Assembly (NCBI GenBank): GCA_022410635.1
Contig: JAJVDF010000455.1
Location: 1,027,758 to 1,091,757 of the forward strand
Reading direction: 5' to 3'
DNA: 64,000 nucleotides
Origin: Tretioscincus oriximinensis
Lineage: Eukaryota; Chordata; Lepidosauria; Squamata; Gymnophthalmidae
Position numbers and translations under genes: made by a program. Within the stretch, counting starts at the first letter, position 1. Every line of letters starts with the position of its first letter. Positions 9,726 to 22,280 of the stretch are shown here, piece by piece. A model generated the notes under the pieces. That model saw only the letters and a list, made by a program, of their open reading frames with translations. It was not told where the DNA came from and ran no database searches.

Positions 9726-11409
9726 GATAGTACAAGATTATGCCATTTGGGGCTTGCCATAGTCTATACTAGCATGCAGACGGCAAGTCCCTATTCTGCG
9801 GTATTTCCTAGAATAAGGCTCAGTGTAGAAAAGGTACAAGATCATGAGGTCTTAAAACATGTACTTGTTATATACTTACTACAAGCCTAAACATATTTTG
9901 AAAAAGCAAAACAGCACACACATCTTGAAAATGTACATTGCTAAAAACTAGGGACCACTTTTTTATATTGGTACCTGTCTCATCTACTACACTCAGCACC
10001 TAATAGCAGCCACTTCATGTGGTGCACATGTAGAAACAGTGATTTACATGGACTATCCATGTTTCAGTTTGAAAGAATCCAGCTGGAATTCCACAGAACT
10101 GTAATGTTAGGAATTCACAGAAAGTATTAACGCAGCAGATATATTCATCAACTACCTGCTAACTTTACCTGTACTTTCAGACTACTATAGACTAGTTAAA
10201 TAATGGCTAAACACAGCAAATGTTCAAAATAAACATGACTGTTCCCCCATTAAGGCCTTTCATATTTTATCCATTGTATTTCATAAAGCGGCTGTTTTTT
10301 CTTGCCGATATTATGCTAAGCTATTTATCTAGCAATGAACTTCTTTAGACATGAAATATTTTTTTAAAATCCTCTGGAAATGGCCTGAGGTAATTTCAAA
10401 CGTAACAGACTCTGTCCCACCAGAGCTCATTACAGTGAATTTTATAACAAAGTACAATCTACTTAATTTTCAGAGTTTAGCCAGGCATACCNGAAATACA
10501 GCTGCATTAATAGCAATTAATGGTATAATAAAAGCAGTGGAGGGCTGTTTAACACTCAAGAANCAGCAGTAAACAGTAGATTCGTGTTCTCTAACAGTCA
10601 GTGATGTGTCAAAAGTACAAGAAGAAAAAGATTTCCTCTGTTCCAGGAGAAAAGGAACATTTCCTGCTGAAAACTGATAAATAAAGAGGAAAAAAAATAT
10701 AAAGGCTAAATGATCTAAAAATGTCCCCTCCAGTTATGCCACCAGCATTTTTCACTTTCTTTGAGAAAATGTATAAAAACAATAAACTTATATTTCCAAC
10801 AAAGAAAGAGAAAAATAACTAGCAAGGGAGTGACACAGTACAAAAATGATACTAAGCTCAGCTTGCTATCATATGGAAAAGAAACAAATTTCTTTTTCAT
10901 GAAGGCAATTAGTAGTGTCTTTCCATTATACAAAATGAAGAAATTGTCCACATAGTGACATTTACAATTTGCAGTAAACTTANTGACTAATGATTTGGCA
11001 GTGATGCGGGCCTTTCATGAATTATCAGCAATGTGAACTAAAGGTCTTCCTTCTGTAGCCATGTGTAATTTAAATAAGGTCGATATCCTCTATCCATTAG
11101 AGATCGGCCACATTTTGGTAGACCTATGTCAAACTGCTGGAATTCATCTCCCAATAGCCATAGAGGTAAGTATTCAGATCAGAACCCTCTAGTACACCCG
11201 ATCTACATGATTAAATTGAACAAGAGTTCCTGATCTGAATTATTGTGTGGATCTATAAGATTCAGAAGCAGACTACAAAACCCTTAATTCTAGATTAAGG
11301 GTCTGTGCAGAAAGAGTCTACTGTTATGAAGGCTTTCTGGAAAAACAAAAATATTGCTGCATTAGTAGTACTGATATTCCTGAGTTCAGAACACAAGCTG
11401 CATATCGGT
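9726..11409. other. AT-rich, no feature seen
   Basis: Long AT-rich stretch without a recognisable repeat family or gene. Short frames near 10351-10572 and 10715-10955 on both strands are low-complexity and have no domain. Confidence 0.45.
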
Positions 11410-12325
11410 GGGAAATTGCTGTGGATGGTAGAGATAGTAAATTATTTTTTTCAATTAAAGTGAACAAATTAATTTAATAACTTATTAACAATAATCAAAA
11501 ACCTAACACACAATGCATAACAATAACGACCAGAACAGCTAAACTTAGAACATAAAAGTACTTTAACAAATAAATAACCCAGAAGTGGAGAGAATTAGGC
11601 CATGGTTTGAGGAGTGTTGTGGGGGCAGCCGCTTGGATGACACCCCAGGTCAGCCACCCAGTCTGACCTGCAACCAGCTGGGTAATGCACCATGATGTGA
11701 CACCATCTGCCCTGCTCAGGCCTTACCAGTAGACCCCATGGACCACACCCTGTGAAGTAGGTCCTGGGCTGCCCACTCACCTGGTGGCCCAGCCCCCACT
11801 GGTCTAGGTGCCTGAGCTGTCCAGCAGCACATCTGACCCACCCCTTTTGTGGGTATTTGCTAGAGGATCAAAGTGTCTTGGAAGAGCTCTCAAGGGATCA
11901 GTCTTGTGCATATAGCTCACCTTAATGACTCCAAACTTGCATTCAACCTACCCGTCCCCAAAGGTAAGTTTAGAACCCTTTAGGAGGGCCCCCAGGTTAT
12001 GAGGTAGTCATGGGGATACCTGTCTCCAGGTATTTTTACTCCTCTTGGGCTGCAAAGCTGCGTCACTGCCATGGCAGCATCCGCATGGCCATGGCGAGCG
12101 TGAAGAGACACGTGTCTCTTTTGCGCATCACCGACAAAGGAGGAAGCTGGAAGGCCGACAGAGGGCTTTATGCCCCCCCTCCTGTTGCCAGAAAGCCATG
12201 TCACTTCCCATCACCCACTTCCTGGGCAGCCAGAAGGAAGCAAGCTTCCCAGAGCGGCTTCCTCCTCCTCCCATAACAACAGCCGGCACTGACGCATTTT
12301 GCGTAAGTAGCCGACTTCTGACCTA
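11410..12325 (-). mobile_element. LTR-like GC-rich element, copy C
   Basis: On the minus strand this resembles the elements at 36729-37709 and 54924-55758. It starts with GGCTACTTACGC, passes a GGAAGTGACATGGC segment, then a TATA-like CATAAA (+ strand 12167-12172) and CTTCCTCCTTTGTCGGTGATGC. It reaches a segment AGGTCAGACTGGGTGGCTGA that the 37-kb and 55-kb copies also carry, then TCTCTCCACTT (shared with the 37-kb copy). It ends after an AT-rich stretch with CTATCTCTACCATCCACAGC. The order promoter, body and AT-rich end before a conserved terminus suggests a solo LTR or short retroelement. There is no coding region, and I could not confirm a duplication at its flanks. Confidence 0.45.
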
Positions 12326-15300
12326 CAGCACAATTTTCGGTATGCTCTTCATGCATAGGATCATAGAGCTGCTTATAACTTATTTTATGCTCTTAGAAAT
12401 TTTGTCATGCAAATTAACTGGACAGTAGCAATTCATCTGCATATTCTGAAGTCCTGATTATGCAGGTCTTAGTCCAATGTAGAGATGTAACAAATTGGTC
12501 AGGCTTGAGGACAAAAGACAATGGTGCAAGAACCAAGATACAACCACCACACCACACTCAGACAAGACCTTTCCCTGTAGTCAATATGGCTGGGCCTGCT
12601 TATCCTCCATCGGCCATTCTAGCCATCAGCAAGCCTAATGCAGACATGGACAACTAGCCCGTCTTTCAAAACTCTTCATTCACAAAGCTGTGCCAAGCAG
12701 AAAGACTAATCACTGTTTGAAAGAACACTGAATCCAATGAGAAATAAGGATGCTCTAAGTAAAACCAAACAAGCCAAATGGAATATGGTCTGAGTCACAA
12801 ATTGAATTATCTGTTGTTCAGAAAAAATGCTTTGAATCAATCACAAACAAACCGCATTTTAATTGTTCTCTCAAAAAGATCTGTGTATATCTCCAATCTA
12901 ACACACATTCTAATTATTACTTGATTTAGGGCCATACCCTCCATGGATTATCATGAAATTCAAGTTGTTTTACAAAACATTTCTATCTCCAAACTACAAA
13001 GTTGGGATATGAAATGTTGAGAAGTTATTTTTGTCAACCAAATACAATCTTCTTCATTGCATTGACTGTGGTCCCGGCGATGATAGAAAATAAATAACTT
13101 AAAACAATGAAATGCTAGATATGTTTCAATAATTAATGGAATAATTTAGAGAAAAAGGGAAAAAGAGCAAAGAAATATACCAAATTAATCATGTAATCCT
13201 GAATAATATTTGTTAGGGAGTCAGTGGCTTGAACAAGAGATTTTCTTATCATGTCAGAAGTTCTCTTTACACAGGACATTTACAGATTCTAAAAATGTGT
13301 CTATATCACAATGGGAAATTAAAAACTACTAATATACTGGGTTTAAATGCCCATGAAGTTGTCAAACAAGAACTAATACTTTTACTGCACAAGAACGCAG
13401 TTATTGATCGAACTAATATAAGGATTTTACATCTAGGCATGCATGAATACTAGTTATAGAAAAATTAACTGTGAAGAGAGTTTTCCNCAAATTGGAACAC
13501 ACTCTTTTTCACTTGAGATCTTCTTGCCTCCTTCCTTGATGGCAAATTTCAATAATCCTATAATCTTTGTAGAGTTCTTAAATAAATCAGCAATTAATAC
13601 ATATAATTGGAAACTACCTTGGATGTTCTATACACAAGAAGAAATTAAGATATAAATATCTTAATAATTTCCCATTGAAGTCAGGCTTTGTTTCCCAAAA
13701 ATATAGAAGGATGCATTTGTGATTTTCTACAAAGGCATTTCATAATTGCTATAAAATCATTGTAGATTGGAACCTTAACACAAAAAGAACAATATTTGTT
13801 AAAATTTGAACAAGACTGTTGAATAAGTATGGATATAAACTCTGTACCACCCTATATTTTAAATGAATACAAAAAGAATCACCGGTGTGGAGGGGGAATA
13901 AACTATCACAATGCTTAGTTTCAAAAGGGTTTGTTAATAAGAGGGTACAAAAAATATAGTGCCTACATGATTTTATCATACTTAGCTGCACCACACCCTT
14001 AATCATCACCATTTATAATCATTAGTGTAGTATCATGAAACTACATTAGTCATTCTTGGGGACAAGGCTGCAGTTGTAGGCCGTCACAGTCACTAATTAT
14101 GACTGTCAGTCTAAGACCTTGTCCCTCTTCTTCCAGCCAGGATTTCTTATGGAAAATGACTGTACTTTAAATGTTACTATGATCTATCAAATTTCTAAGA
14201 AACATTGCATTCAGGTCTCGTTGAAATGCTTTGGAAGGTTTATATTAACTTCTCTTACTTCAGTTCTTACTCTGAAGATTAAACATAGCATATCGCTTGT
14301 AAAAGCATATCTGAGGTTCTAAAGGCTTCTTTGCTTATTGTTGGGGTGCAAAGTTCATCACCACATAACATATGCTATCAGCATTAGAGGTGAAGGGAAG
14401 TCCAAGTGGATATATTGGTATTCTGCAGACTGCATTGGCATGGCCAGGATAAAATCAGTCAGAATCTAGACACACAAGATTGAAAAGGCTTCTCTGAGGA
14501 ATGGGTTTTTCTTTTATGATTTATAATTTTATTTTCAAAAGTAACTTCAGATAAACTTTATTTTCATTCAGGTGAACAAGAAAATGTGAGTCCTTTATGA
14601 GAATCAGCAATATCTACACTTTTTCTTCACTCTCAAAAGTATATGGGTTTGGCTTTCTGTTTTGCTACACAAAAAGCTAAATAATATAAATGGGGAAAGG
14701 AACAAAGAACTTACTGGTGGTACCTCTCAATTTATAATGCCTTTACTAATTCCAACTGATTTACACTATACAGATAGGATGTTAAAACACCAGTAACTGT
14801 AGCCACAATCTTGTTTATCATTATAATTCTTCAAAAAAGAATCATATTTGTCCCAGTGCAGCTAATAACAACCACTGTCTCTATCCTTATGGAATAATAC
14901 TGCCAACAAGAGAGCAGTCGTAATGCCATCCAACCATATGGTTGTAAGAGAAAGCAGCCAAGTAACCATGTAGGGGAATCAAATGTATTTGCTTAGGGCA
15001 GGGGTCCCACCCTGGTACAGCCAAACAGCTGTTGATTTGGGGGTTTACATGCCTTTGGTTAAGGGGATGTGACATAACTTAATATAGCTTTTGGCTGGAC
15101 TAATTTAAAAGGGTGGGAGGACACAGGAAGCTGATACAATCACAGAAGTGATTCTGTGGTTTCAAAACTCAAAAGTAGTAATGAAACTTTATTTCTTCTT
15201 TTCAAAAGTAACAAAATTGATCAAATCATTTTAGACTCACTAAACTACGCATATTTTACAGCTAAAATATCGTATCTTCCTGTTTTGTTTCAAAACACTT

Positions 15301-15379
15301 TTATTTCGTTTCTACTCAATNCAAAAATATGAAAAATATTCAATCTTTGATTATAGTGTTTCGAAAAAAAATCTCCTTT
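12326..15379. other. AT-rich, no clear feature
   Basis: About 3 kb with no repeat family that I can name and no convincing exon. Frames at 12460-12657, 13229-13655, 13749-14012 and 14119-14322 lack domain signatures. A fragment near 14040-14130 (GACAAGGCTGCAG, GACCTTGTCCC) has a weak inverted pairing but no diagnostic ends. Confidence 0.4.
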
Positions 15380-15905
15380 TTCAAATCTCCGACTCTCCAC
15401 CGACTCCCATATATGGGTACATAGTAATTCAATATTCACTAGAGGGTTCACATCTGGAATACTATATTCAATCTTTATTTCATTACTTCACTTCTTGCAT
15501 TTGCCCTAAAGTAATATTTTTTGTTTTCAATGTCTTATTTTTTGTATATTTTCTGGATCGTTAATTCTATAGTTGGAAATTTCAAGAGCGATCGCATTCA
15601 TCATATGTTCACACACTTTTTGCATTGTACGTTTCGTATTCTCCTTCCACCCACTTACCAGAGCAGCTTGAGCACATGTTATTATTTTATCTATCATATT
15701 ACATCTAATCCCCGATATACTATAAAGATTGCATTATCTCTTTCCATTTTCACTTAAAATAATTTTAACTTTTGACATTCCCCAATCATACATATAAAAT
15801 TGCTTCTTTTTTAGCATCCATGCCAACAAATATTTTGAACATTTTGCAAGAAATGGGAAAGTTGAGTTGTGTTCTATACCATTTGTGGAATATCTTCCTT
15901 CTTGT
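15380..15905 (-). pseudogene. L1-like ORF2 C-terminal fragment
   Basis: On the minus strand the translation gives pieces such as MYDWGMSKVKIILSE, then IDKIITCAQAALVSGWKEN and HMMNAIALEISNYRI. This layout resembles the C-terminal end of L1 ORF2, where an IHMWW-type segment is followed by a helix with AR(I/V)LIA..WK. Frame interruptions are present. The adjacent AT-rich sequence towards 15380 would be the 3' UTR. The family call is by pattern only. Confidence 0.45.
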
Positions 15906-16452
15906 TTGTTTAAATTATAATATTCTCAANGAAATAGCTTCTGTGTGATCAGTGTGCATACCTCTCGACTGAAGACAACTGCATGCGGGTTCACTGAGCT
16001 GAAACTTTGTCCTGAAGACATTTTACTATCAAACACAATAGGACCACTAATCTAACTTAATAGTGAAGTATTTGCATAAAGAAAATCCAATCCAGCTAAC
16101 TGAAACAATACAACCCTCTCACCCCAAGTTGGAAACACTTTTCAAATTATCTTGAGAGAGAGTCAGTGGCTTGATTTTGTTTGCTTTACTCGTTCTAAAA
16201 CTGTTTTTGTATTTGTATTTTTTTTNAAAGTCTTTATATACCAAGACTGTGTTTAATTACTAAATAGTCACTAATAAACATTGGACTGTTCTTTTCCAGA
16301 TAACATTTCCTGATTAAATCTAATTCTTCAATTCAATGTCTTTTCCCTCCAACTCCACCAATGGATTTCTTGACAATAAATCCTCATCATTGATTGGCCA
16401 TTGTCTGTCCAGCTTTCCATGACCATAAGTTCATTGCGTTTTATTAACTCCT
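15906..16452. other. AT-rich, no feature seen
   Basis: No repeat or gene recognised. Confidence 0.45.
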
Positions 16453-16665
16453 GAATAAGAACACAAGGGAAGCCCTGCTGCATCGAGCNGGAGCCCATCT
16501 AATCTAGCATTCTGTCTCACCCAGAAGCACACCAATTGCACCTGGGCAGTCTGGAACAGAAGAAGGCAAAATATGCACATGTTCTTGACGCCCTGTAAAT
16601 GGTATTTCAGGAATCCTGCCCTGTTGCTCCATCTCACAGGCAAGATCAAGACATCCATCCTAGTA
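16453..16665 (-). mobile_element. CR1 LINE 3' UTR fragment
   Basis: Read on the minus strand it gives GGATGGATGTCTTGATC, a GGAGCAACAGGGCAGGATTC segment, CACCTGGGCAG in complement, AGAATGCTAGATTAGATGGG and a TTGTGTTCTTAT end. These match the order in the complete CR1 3' end at 46848-47068. It is a 5'-truncated copy of about 210 bp. Confidence 0.75.
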
Positions 16666-18164
16666 GCAGTTCATGTGCTTATTCCTAGGCTTGAAGATGA
16701 CGTAAGGACAATTTAAGAATACAATGTGGTCTTTATACCCTACAATTCATGTCTGATCACATCCTTAGATTACTTGATAGGAAATGGAAACTAAGGCCTT
16801 TATTTACATTCTCTAAATTACACGTTATAGACATGAGCAAACTAATCTAGCAAATATGAAGTGCTTTAGTGCTTTGATGTGGCCAGAGNATCTGGAGGAG
16901 GGTTCTATATTTATTGGGCAATGGAAAATTACTTTAAACATAATAAGACTGGTTATTCTATAAACTGGCATTGGTCTTCATATATTTTTGCTTATCTATT
17001 GTGATTTAAAATTTATAAGCAAGCTCAGTGTCTCCCTTTCATGATTTTTGTGCCTTTTTGGGGTGGGGGGTGGGATGGGATATTGGAAAACAAAGATGGG
17101 GACTACATTGTGATTATAACTGTGAATAGCAGTTTGCATCCATTGCTTCTGGCTTGGATTCTTCAATCATTTTGTTACTAACAGAAACCAGAATCTCTGG
17201 CATTTCATTAAATTCTTTAGCTCTATGAAACAGTATAACACAGCATGTCAGTTTGTACATATCAGGAAGACAAAGCAGCAAATACCTCAGACAAAACTTA
17301 CAGTGGGAAAATAACCAGGCTTTCAAATGCAGCTTTTACTGTTGCCCATCATACAATCCTATTTAGAGCATATTATACTGAAAGGGTGATTTGATAATCA
17401 CACTAGAAGCAAATTTAAACCACAATACTGCTGAAAAGTCAATTTAACTTTCCAGCTTTATAAGACTTTGTTATTGCTATTGTTAATTATTTCTCATTTA
17501 ATGGAAAATTGGCAACAGGGTCCCCAACTGTCATTTTAAATCTGCAATAATATCATGTGAAGCTTTTCGTCCTTATTCCCCAGCCCTGTATTATCAGAGC
17601 TAAATGGCAGCTCTAGCATTACAAAAGCTCAGGGGCAGGTACTGTTACACAAATTGCCAATTCAATTAACAGTGTGTAAATGCTNCACTGGCAGACTGAG
17701 GGAAGGACAGCCATTTTGGCAAGTGTCATTCCTAATTTATCAAACTGTCAAGCCTTCCCACTCAGGTGCCCACGGTCACTGTCTGCCTCTTAATGCTAAA
17801 TTGTGAAGCTGCAGGAGATATTCTTGTACTTTGACAAGGCACAATACTCAAAACTGATTTTAAAATCAAATGTACAGTTGTCTTAATTATTCTCAATATA
17901 AATGATGTTTTAATTACGAATATAGAGTGGGAATATTCAATCAGGATTCAACACAGCCCTTCTGTGCTATATTTCTACCCTATACAGCTAATGATTGCAT
18001 TTCAGTAGAATGTTTTTTCAACATCAACAATGTACGGTATTATATTAACACAGAAGGAGTAGCAATTTCTCCCCTTAACCATATAGAAAAATAGCAATAA
18101 GACAAGTATCAATTCTGAAAAGTTTTTTTTTTTGCCTTAATTACATGAAAACTTAATTACATGA
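16666..18164. other. Unique sequence; possible conserved non-coding block inside
   Basis: No repeat family is evident here. The minus-strand frame 17114-17326 (70 codons) has no known domain and no splice context that I can defend. The segment 17430-17930 is described separately. Confidence 0.4.
17430..17930. promoter_or_regulatory. Candidate conserved non-coding element
   Basis: Repeat-free, moderately complex sequence with several homeodomain-type TAATTA cores (about 17483, 17884 and 17912) plus CAATTCAATTAAC at about 17670, spaced among non-AT-biased stretches. That texture is typical of vertebrate developmental enhancers. Conservation cannot be measured from one sequence, so this is only a pointer. 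Confidence 0.25.
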
Positions 18165-18240
18165 AAGGTCCTCCAGTGTCATTGGATCCAACTTCCTGTG
18201 CAATGCAGGATTCATTAAACCATCCCAGATAGATAGTTGA
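18165..18240 (-). mobile_element. CR1 3' terminal fragment (second subfamily)
   Basis: On the minus strand it reads GGGATGGTTTAATGAATCCTG, then GAAGTTGGATCCAATGACAC and GGAGGACCTTTCA, resembling the GGTTGGACTAGATGATC and GAGGTCCCTTCCAAC ends of CR1 copies. The same subfamily recurs on the + strand at 29890-29999. Confidence 0.5.
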
Positions 18241-18720
18241 TTTGTGTTAAAAAGGAAAAGAAGAGAGGATCATTACCTGGGGAATCCTGTGAGTCCTAGA
18301 GAGACAAGTGATAAACCCCCATCATTTATGCTTTCCACCCTGGAGACAAGAATAGAACCATAGCAAAACCATGCCTTCAATTCCTATATCCAAGATTTCA
18401 TCCACACGCTGTAATGATGTCTGCACAGGAGCACCATCCCAGCAACTCCTGCAAGGGCAATGGAAGTTTCATAGGTCTACCTTGCAGCGGGTTTAATAAG
18501 AGCTGGGTTTTGAAGCTTTCATGGCGCTATGCACCCAACCCCCACTTCTTTTTTCAATGAGGCCTGCTCAGCTGGGCCTTCTGCCAGTCAGCGGCAAGCC
18601 CTTGTTTCCAAAGCAGTCTTCACAGCTGTTGGTGGCACCTCTGCCTGCAGTGATTTGTTTACCACAACAGTGTTGAAATTCTGTCACTTTCAGAATGATT
18701 TTGTGAAAGCTTATGAAAAA

Positions 18721-18744
18721 CTCAAGTTAAACATTTAACTTGAG
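18721..18744. repeat. Perfect 11-bp inverted repeat
   Basis: CTCAAGTTAAA and TTTAACTTGAG flank a 2-base spacer, giving a perfect short hairpin just upstream of a SINE. It could be chance or a trace of an older element. Confidence 0.5.
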
Positions 18745-18764
18745 ACATTTGACCTCATGAGACC

Positions 18765-19045
18765 AGAACACAGTGGTACAGTGGTTAAGAGCTCAGGTGT
18801 TTCAGTAGAGATACCGAGTTCGAAGCTCTGTGTTGGTTATGGAGAGGAGTGAGCACCCTCTACTAGCCTCATCTCTAGCCAACTCAGCTATTCGAAAGCA
18901 AGAAATTGCCATTAGATAAATGAGCACCATCACAGCGTGGTGGGGAAGATAGAATATAAGCCTTCAGGGATAAAATAAGCTTGCAAGCTACTTTGAGTCC
19001 CTTCAGGTGGGAAAATGGGATATAAAACCCAGTTCTTCTTCTTTA
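18765..19045 (+). mobile_element. tRNA-derived SINE, (TTC)n-tailed family
   Basis: A tRNA-like head holds a box A (ACAGTGGTTAAGAGCT, about 18778-18793) and a box B (GAGTTCGAAGCT, about 18827-18838), the internal RNA polymerase III promoter of SINEs. The body includes CCTCATCTCTAGCCAACTCAG. The 3' end reads GCTACTTTGAGTCCCTTC, GGGATATAAAACCC and then TTCTTCTTC. The copy at 50143-50455 on the other strand shares the head, body and tail. Confidence 0.7.
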
Positions 19046-20084
19046 CAGATATGCTGATTGAACTGAAAACCAAATTCAGTGGAAAAGTTCACCAGTTCCC
19101 TTTTTCTCTGCTCTTCTTTAGCTCTGATTCCCTGAAGAGGCATACTACACTGAACTGAAGCAATGGAGACTAGAAAGTCTCATTGTATAAAGGAATGTCT
19201 GCTTGCCAACCAGATCCAACCAAAATAGGGTGAATTTAATCAGAAACTGAACCCACTATACTCTCAACTTTACATAGTAATGGAAAAAAACACTGTAAGG
19301 GCTTGCTAGTGTTTTAAAAAGAATTACAAGAAAAATTTGTTGAAGAAACTATTGAGATTAGTTTGTTCTTAACAATTGGATCCTGGGTTTCAAGAATTTT
19401 TTTTAAGTGTTTCCAAATCTGTTCTCTAATATAAACAGTATGATAACTATTAATCCCAGTAAAAATCCTGGGGTTCTAGTAAAATCTTGGAGACTAGAGA
19501 GGGGAAAGTTAGTAGCATGAACGTCTATAGACTAAGCTTACTTCATTACTGAGATCTTTTGGTATAGGGCAGAGTATAAACAAAAACAAATAAATAAACT
19601 TGATGAATAGAGTGAAGTAGCTGTGAATGTGAATAGTAATCGAATTACAAAATTATGAGTTGACAGGTTTATTGTCACAGTGGTCATTAAAGCTTTATGT
19701 GTGAACATAAATGCAAATATATCCAAAACTCAAAAAAAACACCTGATGATTGAACAAAGACAATGGTTTATGGTACATTAATTTATGACACATTAAACAT
19801 GAGTTAAAACCCCAGTCTCTTAAATTGCTCTTCACATCTCCTTTCTGATTCCCTGCCAGCATCACTCTACATTACAACATACTGACTAATTTGCACCTCT
19901 ATTCGCATAAAGCTTTAACAATACTGTTATACAATACTGGACTTGTCACCACATTAAATCCATAGTTTTGCATTTCTATAATTATTCACACACACAACCT
20001 GCCTATATATATCTGTATCTAAGCACTCCACTTCATCCATCTGATGAAGTAAAAAATAAATTGACCCAGACTTGTAACACTTAA
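19046..20084. other. AT-rich; one short L2 tail (about 19546-19600)
   Basis: Only one repeat is recognised: ACTGAGATCTTTTGGTATAG followed by GGCAGAGTATAA and an A/AATA-rich end, an L2-type tail on the + strand. The rest is unclassified. Confidence 0.5.
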
Positions 20085-20275
20085 CAACAACAAAAAAGCA
20101 AGTCCACCAAGGGGGCTTCTAGCGCTTTGGAGACTAACCAGAGGAAGGTAGGTGGTGTGAGCATGATGCATCTGGAGAAGTAGAAATATTTACAAAAGCT
20201 CATGTCACCTACTTTTCCTCTTGTCAATCTCCAAAGTGCTACAAGCCCCCTTGCTTTTGTGAACAAAGGCTATTT
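20085..20275. mobile_element. Old copy of the palindromic family (copy C)
   Basis: GGGGGCTTCTAGCGCTTTGG with GAGACTAACCAGAGGAAGG on the left pairs with CAATCTCCAAAGTGCTACAAG and CCCCCTT on the right. The centre GATGCATCTGGAGAAGTAGA and the following AAAAGCTCATG match the hammerhead-like region of copies A and B with substitutions (CTGGAGA for CTGAAGA, AAAA for GAAA). It ends in AAAGGCTATTTCTTAT, like the head of copy A in reverse. It is clearly older than the other copies. Confidence 0.6.
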
Positions 20276-21189
20276 CTTATTTTAAAAAGAAAAAGTAGCA
20301 TGAACTTCTGTAGGAAACCTCATTGTTCTAGTAGGTCCATTATGGTGGTGCAAGAACTTCCCATGCTGGCTTCCTGGGCTTATGGGATACACTGTCAAAC
20401 AGCCTCCTCATGGAATTCTAGCCTACTGGAGTGTGCTGTTTAAATATCTTCATAGTCCGGAATATACCTCTTTACGGAGATTCACAACAGAACTGGAATG
20501 CAACTAATTTTGACACCATATTCTGATTTATTACTCCATCCTGTGTAGACAAAGTGTGCTAAGGGAGTGGAGGAGGTTTCCAGTTCAGAAAGATAAGCCT
20601 TGTATCAGAATAGGANCCCCTCTACACAACACGTTGAAAAAGTTTCAAAATATCTCATTCATGAGCCCGGGCATACTTAATTTCATCCTTTCGCAAGTAC
20701 ACCATTAATAAACCTTTAAATCCACTTTGAACTGACAAGCCAAGTAGTCAGGAAGTAATCTTGAGTATGCTCAGTATGGGATTAAACCAGAAAACATATG
20801 AGATTCTCACGATTCTGTCTCCTCACATTAATCCAACATACAAAGGGGAATACGGGTTAATTTGCAAAGATGTCAGAAAAAATCAGCAGTCAGGAAATTC
20901 CAGCTCCTTCACCTTTATTACTGATGCATTCTGAAGCATGGAGAAAGCTCCATTTATACATTTGGCAGAAGAATCATGATGTTGAAACATCTCACTAAGA
21001 ACCAGGTAAAAAACGTTGTGTGGAGCGAGCCTATGTTCCAATCCAAGGAACAATGGAAACAGGTCTTTGTCTCTAAACACCAGTAACAATTCTTGCTGTG
21101 GTAAAAATTCAGAACTAGATTTGCATCCTCATTAAAGGTCCAAGAACAAGCACTGAAGTCAAATAATTCTAAACAGAACAGTTGTGAGG
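20276..21189. other. Unclassified sequence next to the promoter-like block
   Basis: No named repeat. On the minus strand it would continue from the GC-rich block at 21190-21400. It contains AATAAAGG on that strand (about 20905-20925), which could be a poly(A) signal of the same element, but homology to the other copies is not evident. Confidence 0.3.
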
Positions 21190-21400
21190 AAAAGAATGCG
21201 CTTCCAGAAGAGAGAGGAAGGAAGGAGGGGCGTCCCAGCCTTATAAAGGCTGCCGGCACCCCTCCTCCGAGCACTGGAATTCGCGCTGCTCCTCGTCATG
21301 CTCCTGTACCAGTGAGACGAGGAGGACGCGACTCCTAGCACGTCCGTTCCTTGCTGCTGCTGCCGGCAATCACCTCACGCTGGGGACGAACCCCGGTAAG
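21190..21400 (-). promoter_or_regulatory. CpG-rich LTR-like promoter block, copy D
   Basis: A GC-rich island with many CpG. On the minus strand it begins CTTACCGGGGTTCGTCCCC, reaches TGCCGGCAGC, and has a TTTATAA box (around 21241-21247) about 150 bases in, followed by CTTCCTCTCTCTTCTGG. This parallels copies B and C, where a TATA-like box and CTTCCTC follow a similar start. On the + strand the same block has a TATA-like box and a GGTAAG that could be a splice donor at about 21394, so a host first exon is the alternative. Confidence 0.4.
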
Positions 21401-22280
21401 GAGAATTTATAGGTGTCATCTCCATTAGGTATTGAAGCATATTTCAATCACCCTGCATGAAAGTTCAGATACTAATGCAATAAAGCATTCTTTCCTCTCT
21501 TTTGTTTGATGACTTAGGCTTAATTCATCCCGTCTTTGTATAGAATTTAAACTTGACTCAACTAATTTAATGCTTGCATTAAATGAACAAGAAAAGTGAG
21601 CAGTTATTTCCAATCCACAAGATAAAGGTACAGAAAGTGGCAATCCCCCACCCCGTACTAAACACCTGAGTTCCTTCTTTGGGATATTTATTCCTGTGGA
21701 ATGTCTTGCTTTTTACTGAATTTCCGTCAGTTTCCTGGGAGACAACACCATCCGTCTTATTTCATCTTTTAACAAGGACTTGATGAGGTGACAAAGGACG
21801 GATTCTTAAAAACACATTACCTGTTATGTGAGGCATTGTGTGACAGGAAGAACTATCTTACTGACAGGCACCTGACAGCAGATTTGTTGATTTCATGGTC
21901 ACTTCATTTAAAGTAACAACAGGGTGAAATATGCCATCTGATAATCTGTTTGAATGTTGACTGTGAAAAGCACTTAACATTTCTGCCAGATAGAACTACT
22001 ACAGAATCTGTTCCACAATATGTGCAGTTTTGTGAGTTTCATTAACAGTGAACACATATGGATACATGCACATCTATGTACACTTAAAAAAACTGCTTAG
22101 AACTTTACTTTTGAAAAAAGAAGATTTATAGCATCTATAAACAGAACAGTAACAACTTTAAATTAAACCATTATTTTGTAGCCAATTACAACAAACTAAT
22201 TGTAGGAGTGCTAAGAGACTTTTTAACCCTAAGCAACTAGGCTTCGAAAGAGCCAACCCTACATTCCCTCATACAAATTC
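21401..22280. other. AT-rich, no feature seen
   Basis: No repeat or gene recognised. The minus-strand frame 21425-21643 has no domain. Confidence 0.4.

Noticed and set aside
17114..17326. 70-codon minus-strand frame as a host exon
   Set aside because: No recognisable domain and no convincing splice sites with a partner exon; kept only as unclassified sequence.
18778..18838. Functional tRNA gene
   Set aside because: Box A and box B are present but the arms do not fold into a full cloverleaf, and the sequence continues into a SINE body and tail.
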